NCBI RefSeq assembly: GCF_003312875.1
Contig: NZ_CP015163.1
Coordinates: 5,270,001 to 5,334,000, forward strand
From: Amycolatopsis albispora
GTDB taxonomy: Bacteria > Actinomycetota > Actinomycetes > Mycobacteriales > Pseudonocardiaceae
Reading direction: 5' to 3'
DNA: 64,000 nt
In this document: positions 26,281 through 34,527 of the stretch, piece after piece
Position numbering within the stretch: the stretch's first letter is position 1
How the letters are laid out: the number at the start of each line of letters is the position of its first letter
Notes under the pieces: generated by a model
Told to the model about the DNA's origin: nothing
The model's database searches: none
Seen by the model: the letters and a program-made list of their open reading frames with translations, nothing else
Made by a program: the position numbers and the translations under genes

Positions 26281-26978
26281 CGCGCCCCCACCCGCGGCCG
26301 TCCACCATCCGGCCGGAGCCGGTACCCGGCGCCGCGCACGGTCTCCAGCGAGACCACCGCGAATGGCCGGTCGATCTTGTCCCGCAGCGCGCGGATGTGC
26401 ACCTCGACGACGTTGGAGCGGGATTCGTAGGCGAAGTCCCAGCAGTGCTCCAGCAGCAGCTCGCGGGTGAGCACCACGCCGGGCTGGCGCAGGAACATCT
26501 CCAGCAGCGCGTACTCCTTGGCCGTCACCGCGATCTCGGTCTCGCCGCGCCAGCACCGCCGGCTGGCCGGGTCGATCCGCAGATCGCCCGCGGTGAGCAC
26601 GGTGGGGCGGGCGACCGGGCCGCGGCGGGTCAATGCCCGCAACCGAGCGAACAGCTCCTCCAGGTGGAACGGCTTGGTCAGATAGTCGTCCGCGCCGCCG
26701 TCCAGGCCGCTGATCCGATCGGTCACCGCGTCACGGGCGGTGAGCATCAGCACCGGCACCCACACCTGCTGGCGGCGCAGTCGCCGGCACATCTCGAACC
26801 CCGACAGCCGGGGCAGCATCACGTCCAGCACCACCGCGTCGTAGTCGCGGCTGACCGCCGCCCCGAACCCGTCGGCCCCGTCTGTGGCGACATCGACGGC
26901 GTAGCCCTCCTCGACCAGGCCACGGCGCAGCAGGCCCGCCATCTTCGGCTCATCCTCCACCACCAGTACCCGCACCAT
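26277..26978 (-). CDS. OmpR/PhoB-family response regulator
   Basis: A 233-residue DNA-binding regulator. Seen: receiver domain with acidic pocket VEDEP, phospho-acceptor Asp in AVVLDVMLP, Thr in LMLTARD and Lys in YLTKPF; then a winged-helix output domain (TAKEYALLEMFLRQPG, RSNVVEVHIRALRDKID). First gene of the regulator-kinase-fetA-fetB operon. Members of this family bind direct repeats; the repeated ATGCAACCAC at 27111-27133 in the divergent spacer is a candidate site. Confidence 0.93.
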   Translation of the reverse strand: MVRVLVVEDEPKMAGLLRRGLVEEGYAVDVATDGADGFGAAVSRDYDAVVLDVMLPRLSGFEMCRRLRRQQVWVPVLMLTARDAVTDRISGLDGGADDYLTKPFHLEELFARLRALTRRGPVARPTVLTAGDLRIDPASRRCWRGETEIAVTAKEYALLEMFLRQPGVVLTRELLLEHCWDFAYESRSNVVEVHIRALRDKIDRPFAVVSLETVRGAGYRLRPDGGRPRVGAR

Positions 26979-27110
26979 CCATCACCTCTCTTCAGGCGCC
27001 ACCCCCGAGCACCCTGCACAGGCGCCCCTTCACGGGCACGGTGCCACCACATCCGGGTGACCGCCGTCGTGTCTTCATCACGGCTTCATCTCCACCGACT
27101 ACCCATACCC

Positions 27111-27140
27111 ATGCAACCACCTCATGCAACCACGGTTACA
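27111..27140 (+). promoter_or_regulatory. Direct repeat and operator upstream of the PepSY/chrB operon
   Basis: ATGCAACCAC occurs at 27111-27120 and 27124-27133. The second copy is part of TGCAACCACGGTTACA (27125-27140), 15/16 identical to the chrA site at 23349-23364. It ends 24 bp before the PepSY start, suiting a repressor or activator site in the spacer shared with the two-component operon. Confidence 0.55.
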
Positions 27141-27163
27141 GGAGCGTGGAGAATGGAGAAGGC

Positions 27164-27496
27164 ATGAACCGCAAGACGAAGATCGGGATCGGGATCGCCG
27201 CCGGAGTGCTCGTCCTCACTGGTGGGGGCGTGGGCCTGGCCTCCGCGATGTCCGGCGACGGCGACGAGGTCAGCGGCCCCGCGGCCGACCAGGCACGAGC
27301 CGCGGCCGTGCAGTCCGTGCCCGGCGGGAAGGCCGGCGCTGTCGAGACCGAGACCGACGAGGGCGCCGCCGCCTACGGCGTCACCGTCACCAAGCCCGAC
27401 GGCTCCACCGTCGAGGTCCACCTCGACAGCACCTTCCACGTCGTGGGCACCGAGGCTCCCGGCCAGGACCACGACGCCGACGGTGACGAGGGCTGA
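27164..27496 (+). CDS. PepSY-domain secreted or membrane-anchored protein
   Basis: A 110-residue protein with an N-terminal hydrophobic segment (IGIGIAAGVLVLTGGGVGLA) that serves as signal peptide or anchor, then a single PepSY-like domain (GGKAGAVETETDEGAAAYGV, then TVEVHLDSTFHVVG) and an acidic tail. PepSY proteins are often encoded beside two-component systems and modulate sensors or bind metals. The ATG has GGAGAA upstream. First gene of the operon that leads to chrB and copC. Confidence 0.82.
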   Translation: MNRKTKIGIGIAAGVLVLTGGGVGLASAMSGDGDEVSGPAADQARAAAVQSVPGGKAGAVETETDEGAAAYGVTVTKPDGSTVEVHLDSTFHVVGTEAPGQDHDADGDEG

Positions 27497-27555
27497 CCGC
27501 GTACCACCGACCACGATCTACACCGACCACGATCGAGTTCGAGGAGGGCAAGGAC

Positions 27556-28530
27556 ATGCCGTTCACCCCCGCCCGCGCGGCCCGCGTGGTGTTGCCGCTG
27601 GCCGCGCTGCTGCTGGTCCCGCTCGCCGGCTGTGGCACCGACACCACCCCCGCCAGCGACACCGCTGCCGACGCCGAGCATCGGCGCCACCAGCCGATCC
27701 CCACCACCGAGGCGGACTGGAAGCCGGTCACCGACACCCTGGGCCGCACCGGGAAGTTCGGCGACAACAACACCGTCTACCGCATCGGCCTGCCCCGCAC
27801 CGACCTGCAGGTCACCTCCGGCGGCGTCGAGATCAAACCAGGGCTGTCGCTGGGCGGCTACGCCGCCTTCGCGAAGTACCGCGACGGCGTCATGCTCATG
27901 GGCGACCTGGTGGTCACCGAGGCCGAACTGCCCAAGGTCACCGACGCACTCCAAGCCCACGGCATCGCGCAGACCGCGCTGCACAAACACCTGCTGCAGC
28001 AAACACCGCCGGTGTGGTGGACCCACATCCACGCCATGAGCGACGACCCCGCAGCGCTCGCCCAAGGCGTGCAAGCCGCACTGGACGCCACCGCCATCCC
28101 AGCCCCGGCGCCACCAGGTCAGCAGCCGCCGATCGACCTGGACACCGCCGGCATCGACCAGGCCCTGGGCCGCAAGGGCACCGCCGACGGCGGCATCTAC
28201 AAGTTCAGCATCGCCCGCAAGGAGACCATCACCGACGACGGGCATGTCCTTCCGCCCACGTTCGGGGTGACCACCGCGATCAACTTCCAGCCACTCGGCG
28301 GCGGGCGGGCCGCGATCAACGGTGACTTCGTGATGACCGCACCCGAGGTCCAGAAGGTGATCCAGGCGCTGCGTACAGGCGGGATCGACCTGGTCGAAGT
28401 GCACAACCACAGCCTCACCGAGCAACCCCGCCTGTTCTACATGCACTTCTGGGCCGTCGACGACGGCGTCACCCTCGCCAAAGCCCTCCGCCCCGCGCTG
28501 GACGCCACCAACCTGCAACCCCCAGGCTGA
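27556..28530 (+). CDS. DUF1259 lipoprotein (LppY/LpqO-like), two repeats
   Basis: Surface lipoprotein of 324 residues. Seen: signal peptide with lipobox PLAGC at residue ~28, then two DUF1259 repeats: residues ~55-180 (PVTDTLGRTGKFGDNNTVY) and ~200-320 (IDQALGRKGTADGGIYKFSI). Each repeat has a WTHIH/YMHFW-like His motif and a metal-friendly HKHL or HNHSL. M. tuberculosis LppY and LpqO are relatives of unknown function. DUF1259 genes are frequently found with chromate-resistance genes, as here. GAGGAG precedes the ATG. Confidence 0.88.
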   Translation: MPFTPARAARVVLPLAALLLVPLAGCGTDTTPASDTAADAEHRRHQPIPTTEADWKPVTDTLGRTGKFGDNNTVYRIGLPRTDLQVTSGGVEIKPGLSLGGYAAFAKYRDGVMLMGDLVVTEAELPKVTDALQAHGIAQTALHKHLLQQTPPVWWTHIHAMSDDPAALAQGVQAALDATAIPAPAPPGQQPPIDLDTAGIDQALGRKGTADGGIYKFSIARKETITDDGHVLPPTFGVTTAINFQPLGGGRAAINGDFVMTAPEVQKVIQALRTGGIDLVEVHNHSLTEQPRLFYMHFWAVDDGVTLAKALRPALDATNLQPPG

Positions 28531-28552
28531 TACCACTCACGCCGACAGCGTT

Positions 28553-28585
28553 TCCGGCCCCGTCGTGACGATCGGCGGGGCCGGA
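28553..28585. terminator. 10-bp hairpin after the DUF1259 gene
   Basis: TCCGGCCCCG (28553-28562) pairs with CGGGGCCGGA (28576-28585) around a 13-base loop, 23 bp past the stop. No T-run. It may reduce transcription into the DUF378-chrB-copC part or stabilise the upstream message. Confidence 0.5.
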
Positions 28586-28628
28586 CAAGCACCATGACAA
28601 CGAGCATGACAACGGGAAGGAGCGCAGG

Positions 28629-28841
28629 ATGCGGCCACGCACCGTTTTGGACTGGATCGCTTTCGTGCTACTGCTGATCGGCGCGTTCGCCTGGGCGGCG
28701 TTCGTCACCGACATCAACGTGCTGGATCGGGCACTGGAACCCATCGCCGATCCGCTCGACGACATCGTGTTCGTGCTGATCGGACTCGCGGGCCTGTACT
28801 GGATCGGCCGCGTCGTCGTCGGAGACCGAACACATCAGTGA
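28629..28841 (+). CDS. DUF378 small membrane protein
   Basis: A 70-residue protein with two membrane helices: LDWIAFVLLLIGAFAWAAF and DIVFVLIGLAGLYWIGRV. This matches the DUF378 pattern (TLDWIA..L..IGA..WG, YxLVGLAGLY). Function unknown. GGAAGGAG lies upstream. Its stop overlaps the ATG of the chrB N-terminal gene (ATGA). Confidence 0.85.
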   Translation: MRPRTVLDWIAFVLLLIGAFAWAAFVTDINVLDRALEPIADPLDDIVFVLIGLAGLYWIGRVVVGDRTHQ

Positions 28842-29383
28842 GCAACTCCACCGATCCAGCGCACGAGCGACCATCGACGGGATCGGCAGCGCCGCGGCAG
28901 GCAGGGCAGCGGGCAGGGCAGTGGGTGTTGCTGTCCTACCGCATGCCCCGCGAGCCGTCCACCCCGCGGATCACGGTCTGGCGCAAACTCAAACGCCTCG
29001 GCGTCGCCCAACTCGGCGACGGGCTGGTCGCGCTGCCCGCCGACGCCCGCACCCGCGAACACCTCGACTGGATCGCCGACGAGATCCTCGCCGCCGGCGG
29101 CACCGCCGGCGTGTGGCTGGCCCAACCAACCAGCCTGGCACAGGAACGCCGCCTGGCACAGACCATGGCCGCCGCCCGCGCCGCCGAGTACCGCGCCGTG
29201 CTCACCGAAGCCGAACAAGCGCGCTCACTCGGCGAGGCCGAGCGACGACGCGCCCTGCGCACCCTGCGCGCCGAGCTGCGGCGTATCCACCGCCGCGACT
29301 ACTTCCCCCCACCCGAACGCGACACCGCGCAGGCCGCTGTGGACGCCCTGCACCCCGACCACCACACCGAGGAGACCGCATGA
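28838..29383 (+). CDS. chrB: ChrB N-terminal-domain regulator
   Basis: A 181-residue protein equal to the N-terminal domain of ChrB. Seen: WVLLSYRMPREPSTPRITVW, RKLKRLGVAQLGDGLVALP, then helices ending RRIHRRDYFPPPERDTA. In proteobacteria ChrB is one ~300-residue chromate-responsive regulator; here the two halves are separate, co-translated genes, as in several actinobacteria. Probable regulator of this operon and of chrA through the 16-bp operators; inferred. Confidence 0.85.
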   Translation: MSNSTDPAHERPSTGSAAPRQAGQRAGQWVLLSYRMPREPSTPRITVWRKLKRLGVAQLGDGLVALPADARTREHLDWIADEILAAGGTAGVWLAQPTSLAQERRLAQTMAAARAAEYRAVLTEAEQARSLGEAERRRALRTLRAELRRIHRRDYFPPPERDTAQAAVDALHPDHHTEETA

Positions 29384-29811
29384 AGTGGGCCACCCGCGAA
29401 CACATCCACATCGACCGCGCCGCCTGCGCCTGGCTCATCCGCCGCTGCATCGACCCGGACGCCGCCTTCGTGTTCGTCACCGACCCCGCCGACGTCCCCC
29501 CAGACGCCACCCCGTTCGACATGCGCGGCGTCGACCTCGGCCACCACGGCGACGACTGCAGCTTCGAAACCATCCTGCGCCGCCACGACCTCACCGACCC
29601 CGTGCTCTGGCGCATCGCCGAAATCATCCACGAAGCCGACCTCGACGACGAACGCTACGACGCCCCCGAAGCCCCCGGCCTCGACGCCATCCTCCGCGGC
29701 CTATCCATGATCGGCGACGACCAGCACACCCTCACCATCACCAAACCCATCTTCGACGGCCTCTACGAGTACTACCACCGCGCCCAGATGCTCGGCCGCG
29801 AACCCGCATGA
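29380..29811 (+). CDS. ChrB C-terminal-domain protein
   Basis: A 143-residue protein equal to the ChrB C-terminal domain. Seen: WATREHIHIDRAACAWLIRR, then FDMRGVDLGHHGDDCSFET and VLWRIAEIIHEADL, with many His/Asp/Cys that could bind metal or oxyanion. ATG at 29380 overlaps the preceding stop; its own stop overlaps the ATG of the CopC gene. The split may allow the sensor and the DNA-binding part to be made together but assemble freely. Confidence 0.87.
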   Translation: MKWATREHIHIDRAACAWLIRRCIDPDAAFVFVTDPADVPPDATPFDMRGVDLGHHGDDCSFETILRRHDLTDPVLWRIAEIIHEADLDDERYDAPEAPGLDAILRGLSMIGDDQHTLTITKPIFDGLYEYYHRAQMLGREPA

Positions 29812-30413
29812 CCGCAGGGAACATCCGCCGCGCCACCCTCGGCATCCTGGCCGCCCTGCTCTGTGCAAGCCTGCTCGGCACCGATCACCCCGCGACAGCG
29901 ACCCCCTCATCAGCGGTGCCCTTGCTGGAAGAAGCCACCCCACCAGCGAATGCCGTCCTCACCGAACCGGTCGACTGGGTGTACCTGACCTTCGACCGAC
30001 TGATCAACACGTTCAGCATCCGGGTCACCGGCCCCAACGGCCACGACGTCGCCCGCGACAACGCCATCGTCAAGCACGACATGATCTCCCAGCCACTGCA
30101 CACACTCACCCAGCCGGGCACCTACCGCGTCACCTGGCAGGTCATCGACCTCGACGGCCACCAGGCCAGCGGATCACACAGCTTCACCATCACCCCCGGC
30201 GTCACCACGACCCCCGAAAACACTGCCACCACACCAGCCACCACCCCCCACTCAGTACCGCCGACAGCGCCACCAGCCACCAACCAGTCCACGATCACCA
30301 CGCCGCTGGCCGCCACGATCGCACTCAGCCTCCTGGCAGGACTAACCCTCCTCACCATTCGTCACCGTCGACGCGTCCGCGCATCACGTGCGCAGCGGCC
30401 AGACCGGACATGA
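29808..30413 (+). CDS. CopC-domain exported membrane-anchored protein
   Basis: About 201 residues. Seen: signal peptide (ILAALLCASLLGT), a CopC fold (ATPPANAVLTEPVDWVYLTF to DLDGHQASGSHSFTI), a Thr/Pro-rich spacer and a C-terminal membrane helix (ATIALSLLAGLTLLTI) with an Arg-rich cytosolic tail. CopC domains bind copper in the periplasm or outside the membrane. The usual copper-binding His at the mature N terminus is not evident, so copper binding may be weak. Last gene of the chrB operon. Confidence 0.85.
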   Translation: MTAGNIRRATLGILAALLCASLLGTDHPATATPSSAVPLLEEATPPANAVLTEPVDWVYLTFDRLINTFSIRVTGPNGHDVARDNAIVKHDMISQPLHTLTQPGTYRVTWQVIDLDGHQASGSHSFTITPGVTTTPENTATTPATTPHSVPPTAPPATNQSTITTPLAATIALSLLAGLTLLTIRHRRRVRASRAQRPDRT

Positions 30414-30547
30414 CGACAACCGCAGTCACGAGACATTCGGTCGGCATAGCTCCCGTAGTCCTGGCCTACCAGCGCGAAAGCCAATGCGGTGTCAGATTCC
30501 AACAACACCAGAGCCATCGACTCACCGCCAGCCTGGCCGTGAGAAGC

Positions 30548-31141
30548 TCAACAAGCTGACTTGACAGGGAACCGCAACGGGGCGACCAGCCGTTCTCCAG
30601 GTGCGAGCTGCTTCCACCACTGGGCGGGGATGTCCCACGGTGAGACCGTGGCGATCATGCGGTCGTACGGGGCGTGGTCGGGGTAGCCGAGCCCGCCGTC
30701 GCCAGTGATCACGTGCACGTCGCCGTAGCCGGCGGCGGCCAGCGCTTGTGAGGCTTTCGCGGTCACGTCCGGGTCGACGTCGATGGTGGTCACCAGGTCC
30801 GCGCGGCCGGTCAACTGGGCGAGCAGGCTGGCGTTGTAACCGGTCCCCACTCCGATCTCCAGGATGCGGTTGCCCGGCTGGACGTCGAGTTGGTCGAGCA
30901 TCGCGGCTACTAGCCAAGGTGCCGACGCGCAGGACAACGACCGGCCGTCCTCGAACCGGTGGGTGACCACCGCCTGCCACGGGTCGTAAGCGACCGCCAG
31001 GTCGGCGTCCGGCACGAACTCGTGCCGCGGTGTGTCGCGCAAAACCCGCTCGACGTCGCTGTGCTTTGCGTGCCCGGCCTTCTGGATCCTCTCGACCATT
31101 GCCGCACGTAGCGCTTCCGGCGAAGTAGTGGTGGTGTGCAT
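30548..31141 (-). pseudogene. Truncated FxLD-type isoaspartyl methyltransferase (N-terminal part)
   Basis: A 197-residue protein-isoaspartate methyltransferase-like core. Seen: PRHEFVPD, SLSCASAPWLVAAMLDQL, cofactor loop ILEIGVGTGYNASLL and TTIDVDPDV. It stops right after GERLVAPLR, where relatives such as the fusion at 32389-34482 continue for another ~200 residues. So it lacks the family's C-terminal domain. ATG at 31141 has GAAGGA upstream, so it may still be expressed. The missing C-terminal part may be the fragment at 21593-21934. Confidence 0.72.
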
Positions 31142-31258
31142 CGTTCCTTCGTATCAACGATCGTCGGGTTGGCGGGCATCGTTAGTGATCGACACGGGCT
31201 GTTTCTCGGGCCGAGGAAGCAAACCCGTTGTGGTGCAACGGCTTCACTAGGACCCGCC

Positions 31259-32392
31259 CTACGGGTTCGCTGGAGCGTTGACGTTGCAGGACATCGTCTT
31301 CACGCTGCGTGCCATGGCCTCTTCGGCGCAGGCTAGTGCTGTCGTGAGGTCTGCCAGCAGTGTGGCCGGGAGCGTGCCGCTGCCGAGCGCGCACGCTTCG
31401 ACCGAATCGGACAACTCGCGCGCTTGGGAGTCGGTGAGCAGCTCGCGGCAACCATTGTGGGCGAGTACATCGCGAGCGACGTATCCGTCTCGTGTCGCGG
31501 CGGCGTAGTCGATCAGATCAACGGCGATCTGGTGCACGGGTGGATCGTCAACGGTGCCGATGGCGTCGATGAAGGACAACCCGAGCCGTGTGTGGAAGAC
31601 CGCCAAGCCGGGCGCGGAGGTGTCGAGTCGGTGGTACTGGTTCAGGAGCGTGGGCAGATCGGCGACGCCCGAGGCGCCGTGGCACTGGATGGTCAGGCAG
31701 GCGGTCACGGCGTTCTCCCAAGGGTCTCCTGGTGTTGTCTCGGCGAGGAGAGCGAGGGCGCTGTCGGCGTCCCCGGATACGGCGTGTGCGATGACCGCGA
31801 TCTGGCGACCGTCAAGCATCCGTCGCCCGACGCCCTTGTACGCGTCGAGCCGGGCGCGTGCCTCCGCCCAGCGGCCGGCTGCGGCCAGAGCGCGGCCACC
31901 GGTGGCCAGCAGGACTGCCCACAGCCAGCTGCGGATGTGCTGGTGCGTCTCGGCGGAGTCGGTGAGGTCGGCCGGGATCTCGATGCCGTCGACGATGGCG
32001 TCAGTTCGGGCGGAGACCGCGGTGAACAGGGTGTCCATGAGCGCGAAGGCGCGCTCGCCCTGACCCTCGCGGATGTAGAGGCGGGCGAGGTTGGTGATCG
32101 GTTCGAGAGCGAGGCGGGCTACCTGCGCGCCCAAGGGGCGGGCGCGCAGGTAGATGTTCACCTGCTGGTGGCACCACCGCCGGGCCAGTTCGGGCAGGCC
32201 GCAGTCGGAGGCGATGAGCGCCGCGTTGTTGTGCACGGCGGCGGCTTCGGCGAGGTCGCCGCTGTGCTCGACTTGGCGTGCTCGGTCGCACAGCTCGGCC
32301 ACCCGCCGAGCCAGCGGGAGGCAGGCCGGGCGGGTTCGGGCAACGAGGGGGAAGCGGCGGGCGAACTGGCCGGCGGGGTCCACGGGCGTCAC
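31259..32392 (-). CDS. Helical-repeat protein of the lanthipeptide cluster
   Basis: About 377 residues, all-helical with TPR-like repeats (AEAAAVHNNAALIASDCGL, ARLYIREGQGERAFALMDTL, WAEARARLDAYKGVGRR). No enzymatic motif. GTG at 32392 forms a GTGA overlap with the fusion-gene stop, so it is co-translated with the biosynthetic enzymes. It could be a scaffold or regulator for the modification complex; such helical genes often accompany FxLD clusters, but their role is not known. Confidence 0.7.
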   Translation of the reverse strand: MTPVDPAGQFARRFPLVARTRPACLPLARRVAELCDRARQVEHSGDLAEAAAVHNNAALIASDCGLPELARRWCHQQVNIYLRARPLGAQVARLALEPITNLARLYIREGQGERAFALMDTLFTAVSARTDAIVDGIEIPADLTDSAETHQHIRSWLWAVLLATGGRALAAAGRWAEARARLDAYKGVGRRMLDGRQIAVIAHAVSGDADSALALLAETTPGDPWENAVTACLTIQCHGASGVADLPTLLNQYHRLDTSAPGLAVFHTRLGLSFIDAIGTVDDPPVHQIAVDLIDYAAATRDGYVARDVLAHNGCRELLTDSQARELSDSVEACALGSGTLPATLLADLTTALACAEEAMARSVKTMSCNVNAPANP

Positions 32393-34482
32393 TCCCAGGT
32401 GACGGTCATGGGCTTGGTGGCGCGGTCCAGGACCACGAAGCCGGGGTTGGTGTCCGGCTGGGGCGCGGTGTCGGGAATGGCGAATCGGACGGTGCTGGAG
32501 CGGAAGCTCTGGTCCCACGTCGAGATCTCGACCGAGACCTGCTCGGCGAGTTCCTGCGCGTTGGGGCCGTGGCCGATGACGCCGACCTCGTAGCGTCGGC
32601 GGCCGTCCGGATCGGGGTCTGCGGCGCGGATGGTGAGGTATGCGAGGCTGCCGTCGGCGGCGGTGGTGGCCATCGCCACCGAGGGGAACATCGGCCGCAC
32701 AAGGCCGCTTTCCTTCGCGGCGGGAGCGACCTCCATGCGCATCAGCGGGTTGGGCAGGTGGCAAGCCAGCCAGAGGTCCAGCCATTCGAAGGATTCCATC
32801 GGGACGAAGTGCACGCCGGTCCACACTTCGCAGGCAGGGCTGTCAAAGACCCCGGCCAGGGTGTCCGGATCGGTGGCGTGGTTGTTGTCCTTGTGGATTT
32901 GCAGCGTCACCTCCCCGGTGCCGGTGAGGTCCAGAACGCGGCGAGCGTCGTCGCCGAGGCCACGCAGGGGCATGAAGATCGCCATCTCGCTGTCCAGGCT
33001 GCGCCAGCCGTCCTGGTCGCGTTCGAAGACGATGCTGCGAGAGGCACAACCACGCAGGCGCACCGGAGCCACCAGACGCCCGCCGGGTGTGAGCTGGTCG
33101 AGCCAGGCAGCCGGGACCTCGTGGGCACCGACAGTGGCGATGACGCGGTCGAAAGGCGCGGTTTCTGGGTGGCCGAGTGCGCCGTCGGCGGCGACCGCCT
33201 CGACGTTATCGATGTTGGCTGCGGACAGGTGCTCGCGGGCGCCGTCGACGAGGTCTTCGTCGATGTCGATCGTGGTGACATGCCCGTCGGCACCGGTGAG
33301 GGTGGCCATCAGGGCGGCGTTGTAGCCGGTGGCCGCGCCGAGTTCAAGCAGCCGTTCGCCGGGCTGGATGCCGAGCTGTTCGAGCATCATGGCGACGATC
33401 TTGGGCTGGGACGCGGCGCTGATTCGGGTGCCGTCGCCCTCGTGTTTGGTGTAGACAGGCTCGTCGGCGTACGCCTCGACCAGGGGGACGTCGGGCAGGA
33501 ACAGGTGTCGGGGCACCTGCCGGAACGCGGCCTCCACAGCGTCGGTGCGGACGGTGCCGTCCTTGACGAGGCGGTCGGCGAGCTTGGTACGCAGCTCGTC
33601 GGCGGAGCCGGTGGAAGCGTCACTGACGGTGGTTGTCATTGCGGGAACCCTAACGGTGTTGGAGGTGGTCCCGGCTGGTGCCTGCCGGGTAGGCGTGCTG
33701 TGGAAAACGGTGTCGACGGCCAGCGCGGCGAGGGTGGCCTGGTCGGTGCCGGAGAGACCGGCGCGGTTGGCGTGGAAGATGAAGTGGTGCGCCAGAACGG
33801 CGCGCAGGCCCCGCTCGAGGTGTCCAGCGCGAGCGAGTTCGGCGAGTTGGCGGCCGGCCGTGTCGAACGCTGTCCACCAGGTCTCGGGAACCACGTCGGG
33901 GGCGACGTCGGCGACCTTGTGCGTGTTGGTGGTCATCAGTCGGCGCACCGCTTGGCTCAACCGCTCGGTGTGCGGAGAGTTGTTGGTGTGGGGTTGGGCG
34001 GTGGGCCGGAGCGCAGCCACCTTGCCCCAGACGTCGCCCTGCTCGAACCAGTCCAGCCCGGCGGCGCGCAGCATCGAGCTGAACAGCAGGACGGTGGTCT
34101 CTCTCTGACCCAAGGCAGCGGGTTTCGTGGCACGGGCGAGGCAGTGGCGGCTGTCGTGGTGAAACAGCGAGTGCGCGATGTCCATCGCGGCGGGTCCACC
34201 GAAGGCAAGGGTTTCGGGTTCGTAGATGCCGCGAGTCCAGCGCGCGAGATGCCCATCGGCCTGCAGGTCGGACAGCAGCGTGTCGACCGCTTTCGTCTCG
34301 GGGTTGACCGATTGGTAACGCAGCCGCCAGGCGGGTGTCTTGCGCAGGTGCCACCACGTGTCGAGTTCGCCGTCCTGCTGGGCCTGGTCGAGGGCGGGCA
34401 CGAGCAGGGTCGCGGCGGTGTGCTCGGCCGTGGTCGGGTCGGCGAACTCGACCAGGTAGTGGTGCCAGCTGTCCGGCAGCAT
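32389..34482 (-). CDS. Fusion of LanB-type elimination domain and FxLD isoaspartyl methyltransferase
   Basis: A 697-residue two-part enzyme. Residues ~1-265 match the thiopeptide-type elimination domain of split lanthipeptide dehydratases (SWHHYLVEFAD, WWHLRKTPAWRLRYQ, WTRGIYEPETLAFGG, IAHSLFHHDSRHCLA). Residues ~285-490 are a protein-isoaspartate methyltransferase core (PRHLFLPD, LLELGAATGYNAALM, VTTIDIDEDL). The rest is the FxLD-type C-terminal domain with VGVIGHGPNAQEL. Known: related LanS enzymes methylate an Asp of the lanthipeptide to give succinimide or isoaspartate. The Asp-Gly in this precursor is an apt substrate. GAGGAG precedes the ATG. Confidence 0.87.
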   Translation of the reverse strand: MLPDSWHHYLVEFADPTTAEHTAATLLVPALDQAQQDGELDTWWHLRKTPAWRLRYQSVNPETKAVDTLLSDLQADGHLARWTRGIYEPETLAFGGPAAMDIAHSLFHHDSRHCLARATKPAALGQRETTVLLFSSMLRAAGLDWFEQGDVWGKVAALRPTAQPHTNNSPHTERLSQAVRRLMTTNTHKVADVAPDVVPETWWTAFDTAGRQLAELARAGHLERGLRAVLAHHFIFHANRAGLSGTDQATLAALAVDTVFHSTPTRQAPAGTTSNTVRVPAMTTTVSDASTGSADELRTKLADRLVKDGTVRTDAVEAAFRQVPRHLFLPDVPLVEAYADEPVYTKHEGDGTRISAASQPKIVAMMLEQLGIQPGERLLELGAATGYNAALMATLTGADGHVTTIDIDEDLVDGAREHLSAANIDNVEAVAADGALGHPETAPFDRVIATVGAHEVPAAWLDQLTPGGRLVAPVRLRGCASRSIVFERDQDGWRSLDSEMAIFMPLRGLGDDARRVLDLTGTGEVTLQIHKDNNHATDPDTLAGVFDSPACEVWTGVHFVPMESFEWLDLWLACHLPNPLMRMEVAPAAKESGLVRPMFPSVAMATTAADGSLAYLTIRAADPDPDGRRRYEVGVIGHGPNAQELAEQVSVEISTWDQSFRSSTVRFAIPDTAPQPDTNPGFVVLDRATKPMTVTWE

Positions 34483-34527
34483 CAGCGCGGAATCTCCTCT
34501 CGGTCGGACGGATCAGGTTCGGACGGA

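Noticed and set aside
30360..30516. Minus-strand frame beginning MALVLLESDTALAFALVGQD between copC and the truncated methyltransferase
   Set aside because: No ribosome site, an Arg-rich end antisense to copC and no resemblance to the missing methyltransferase middle part.
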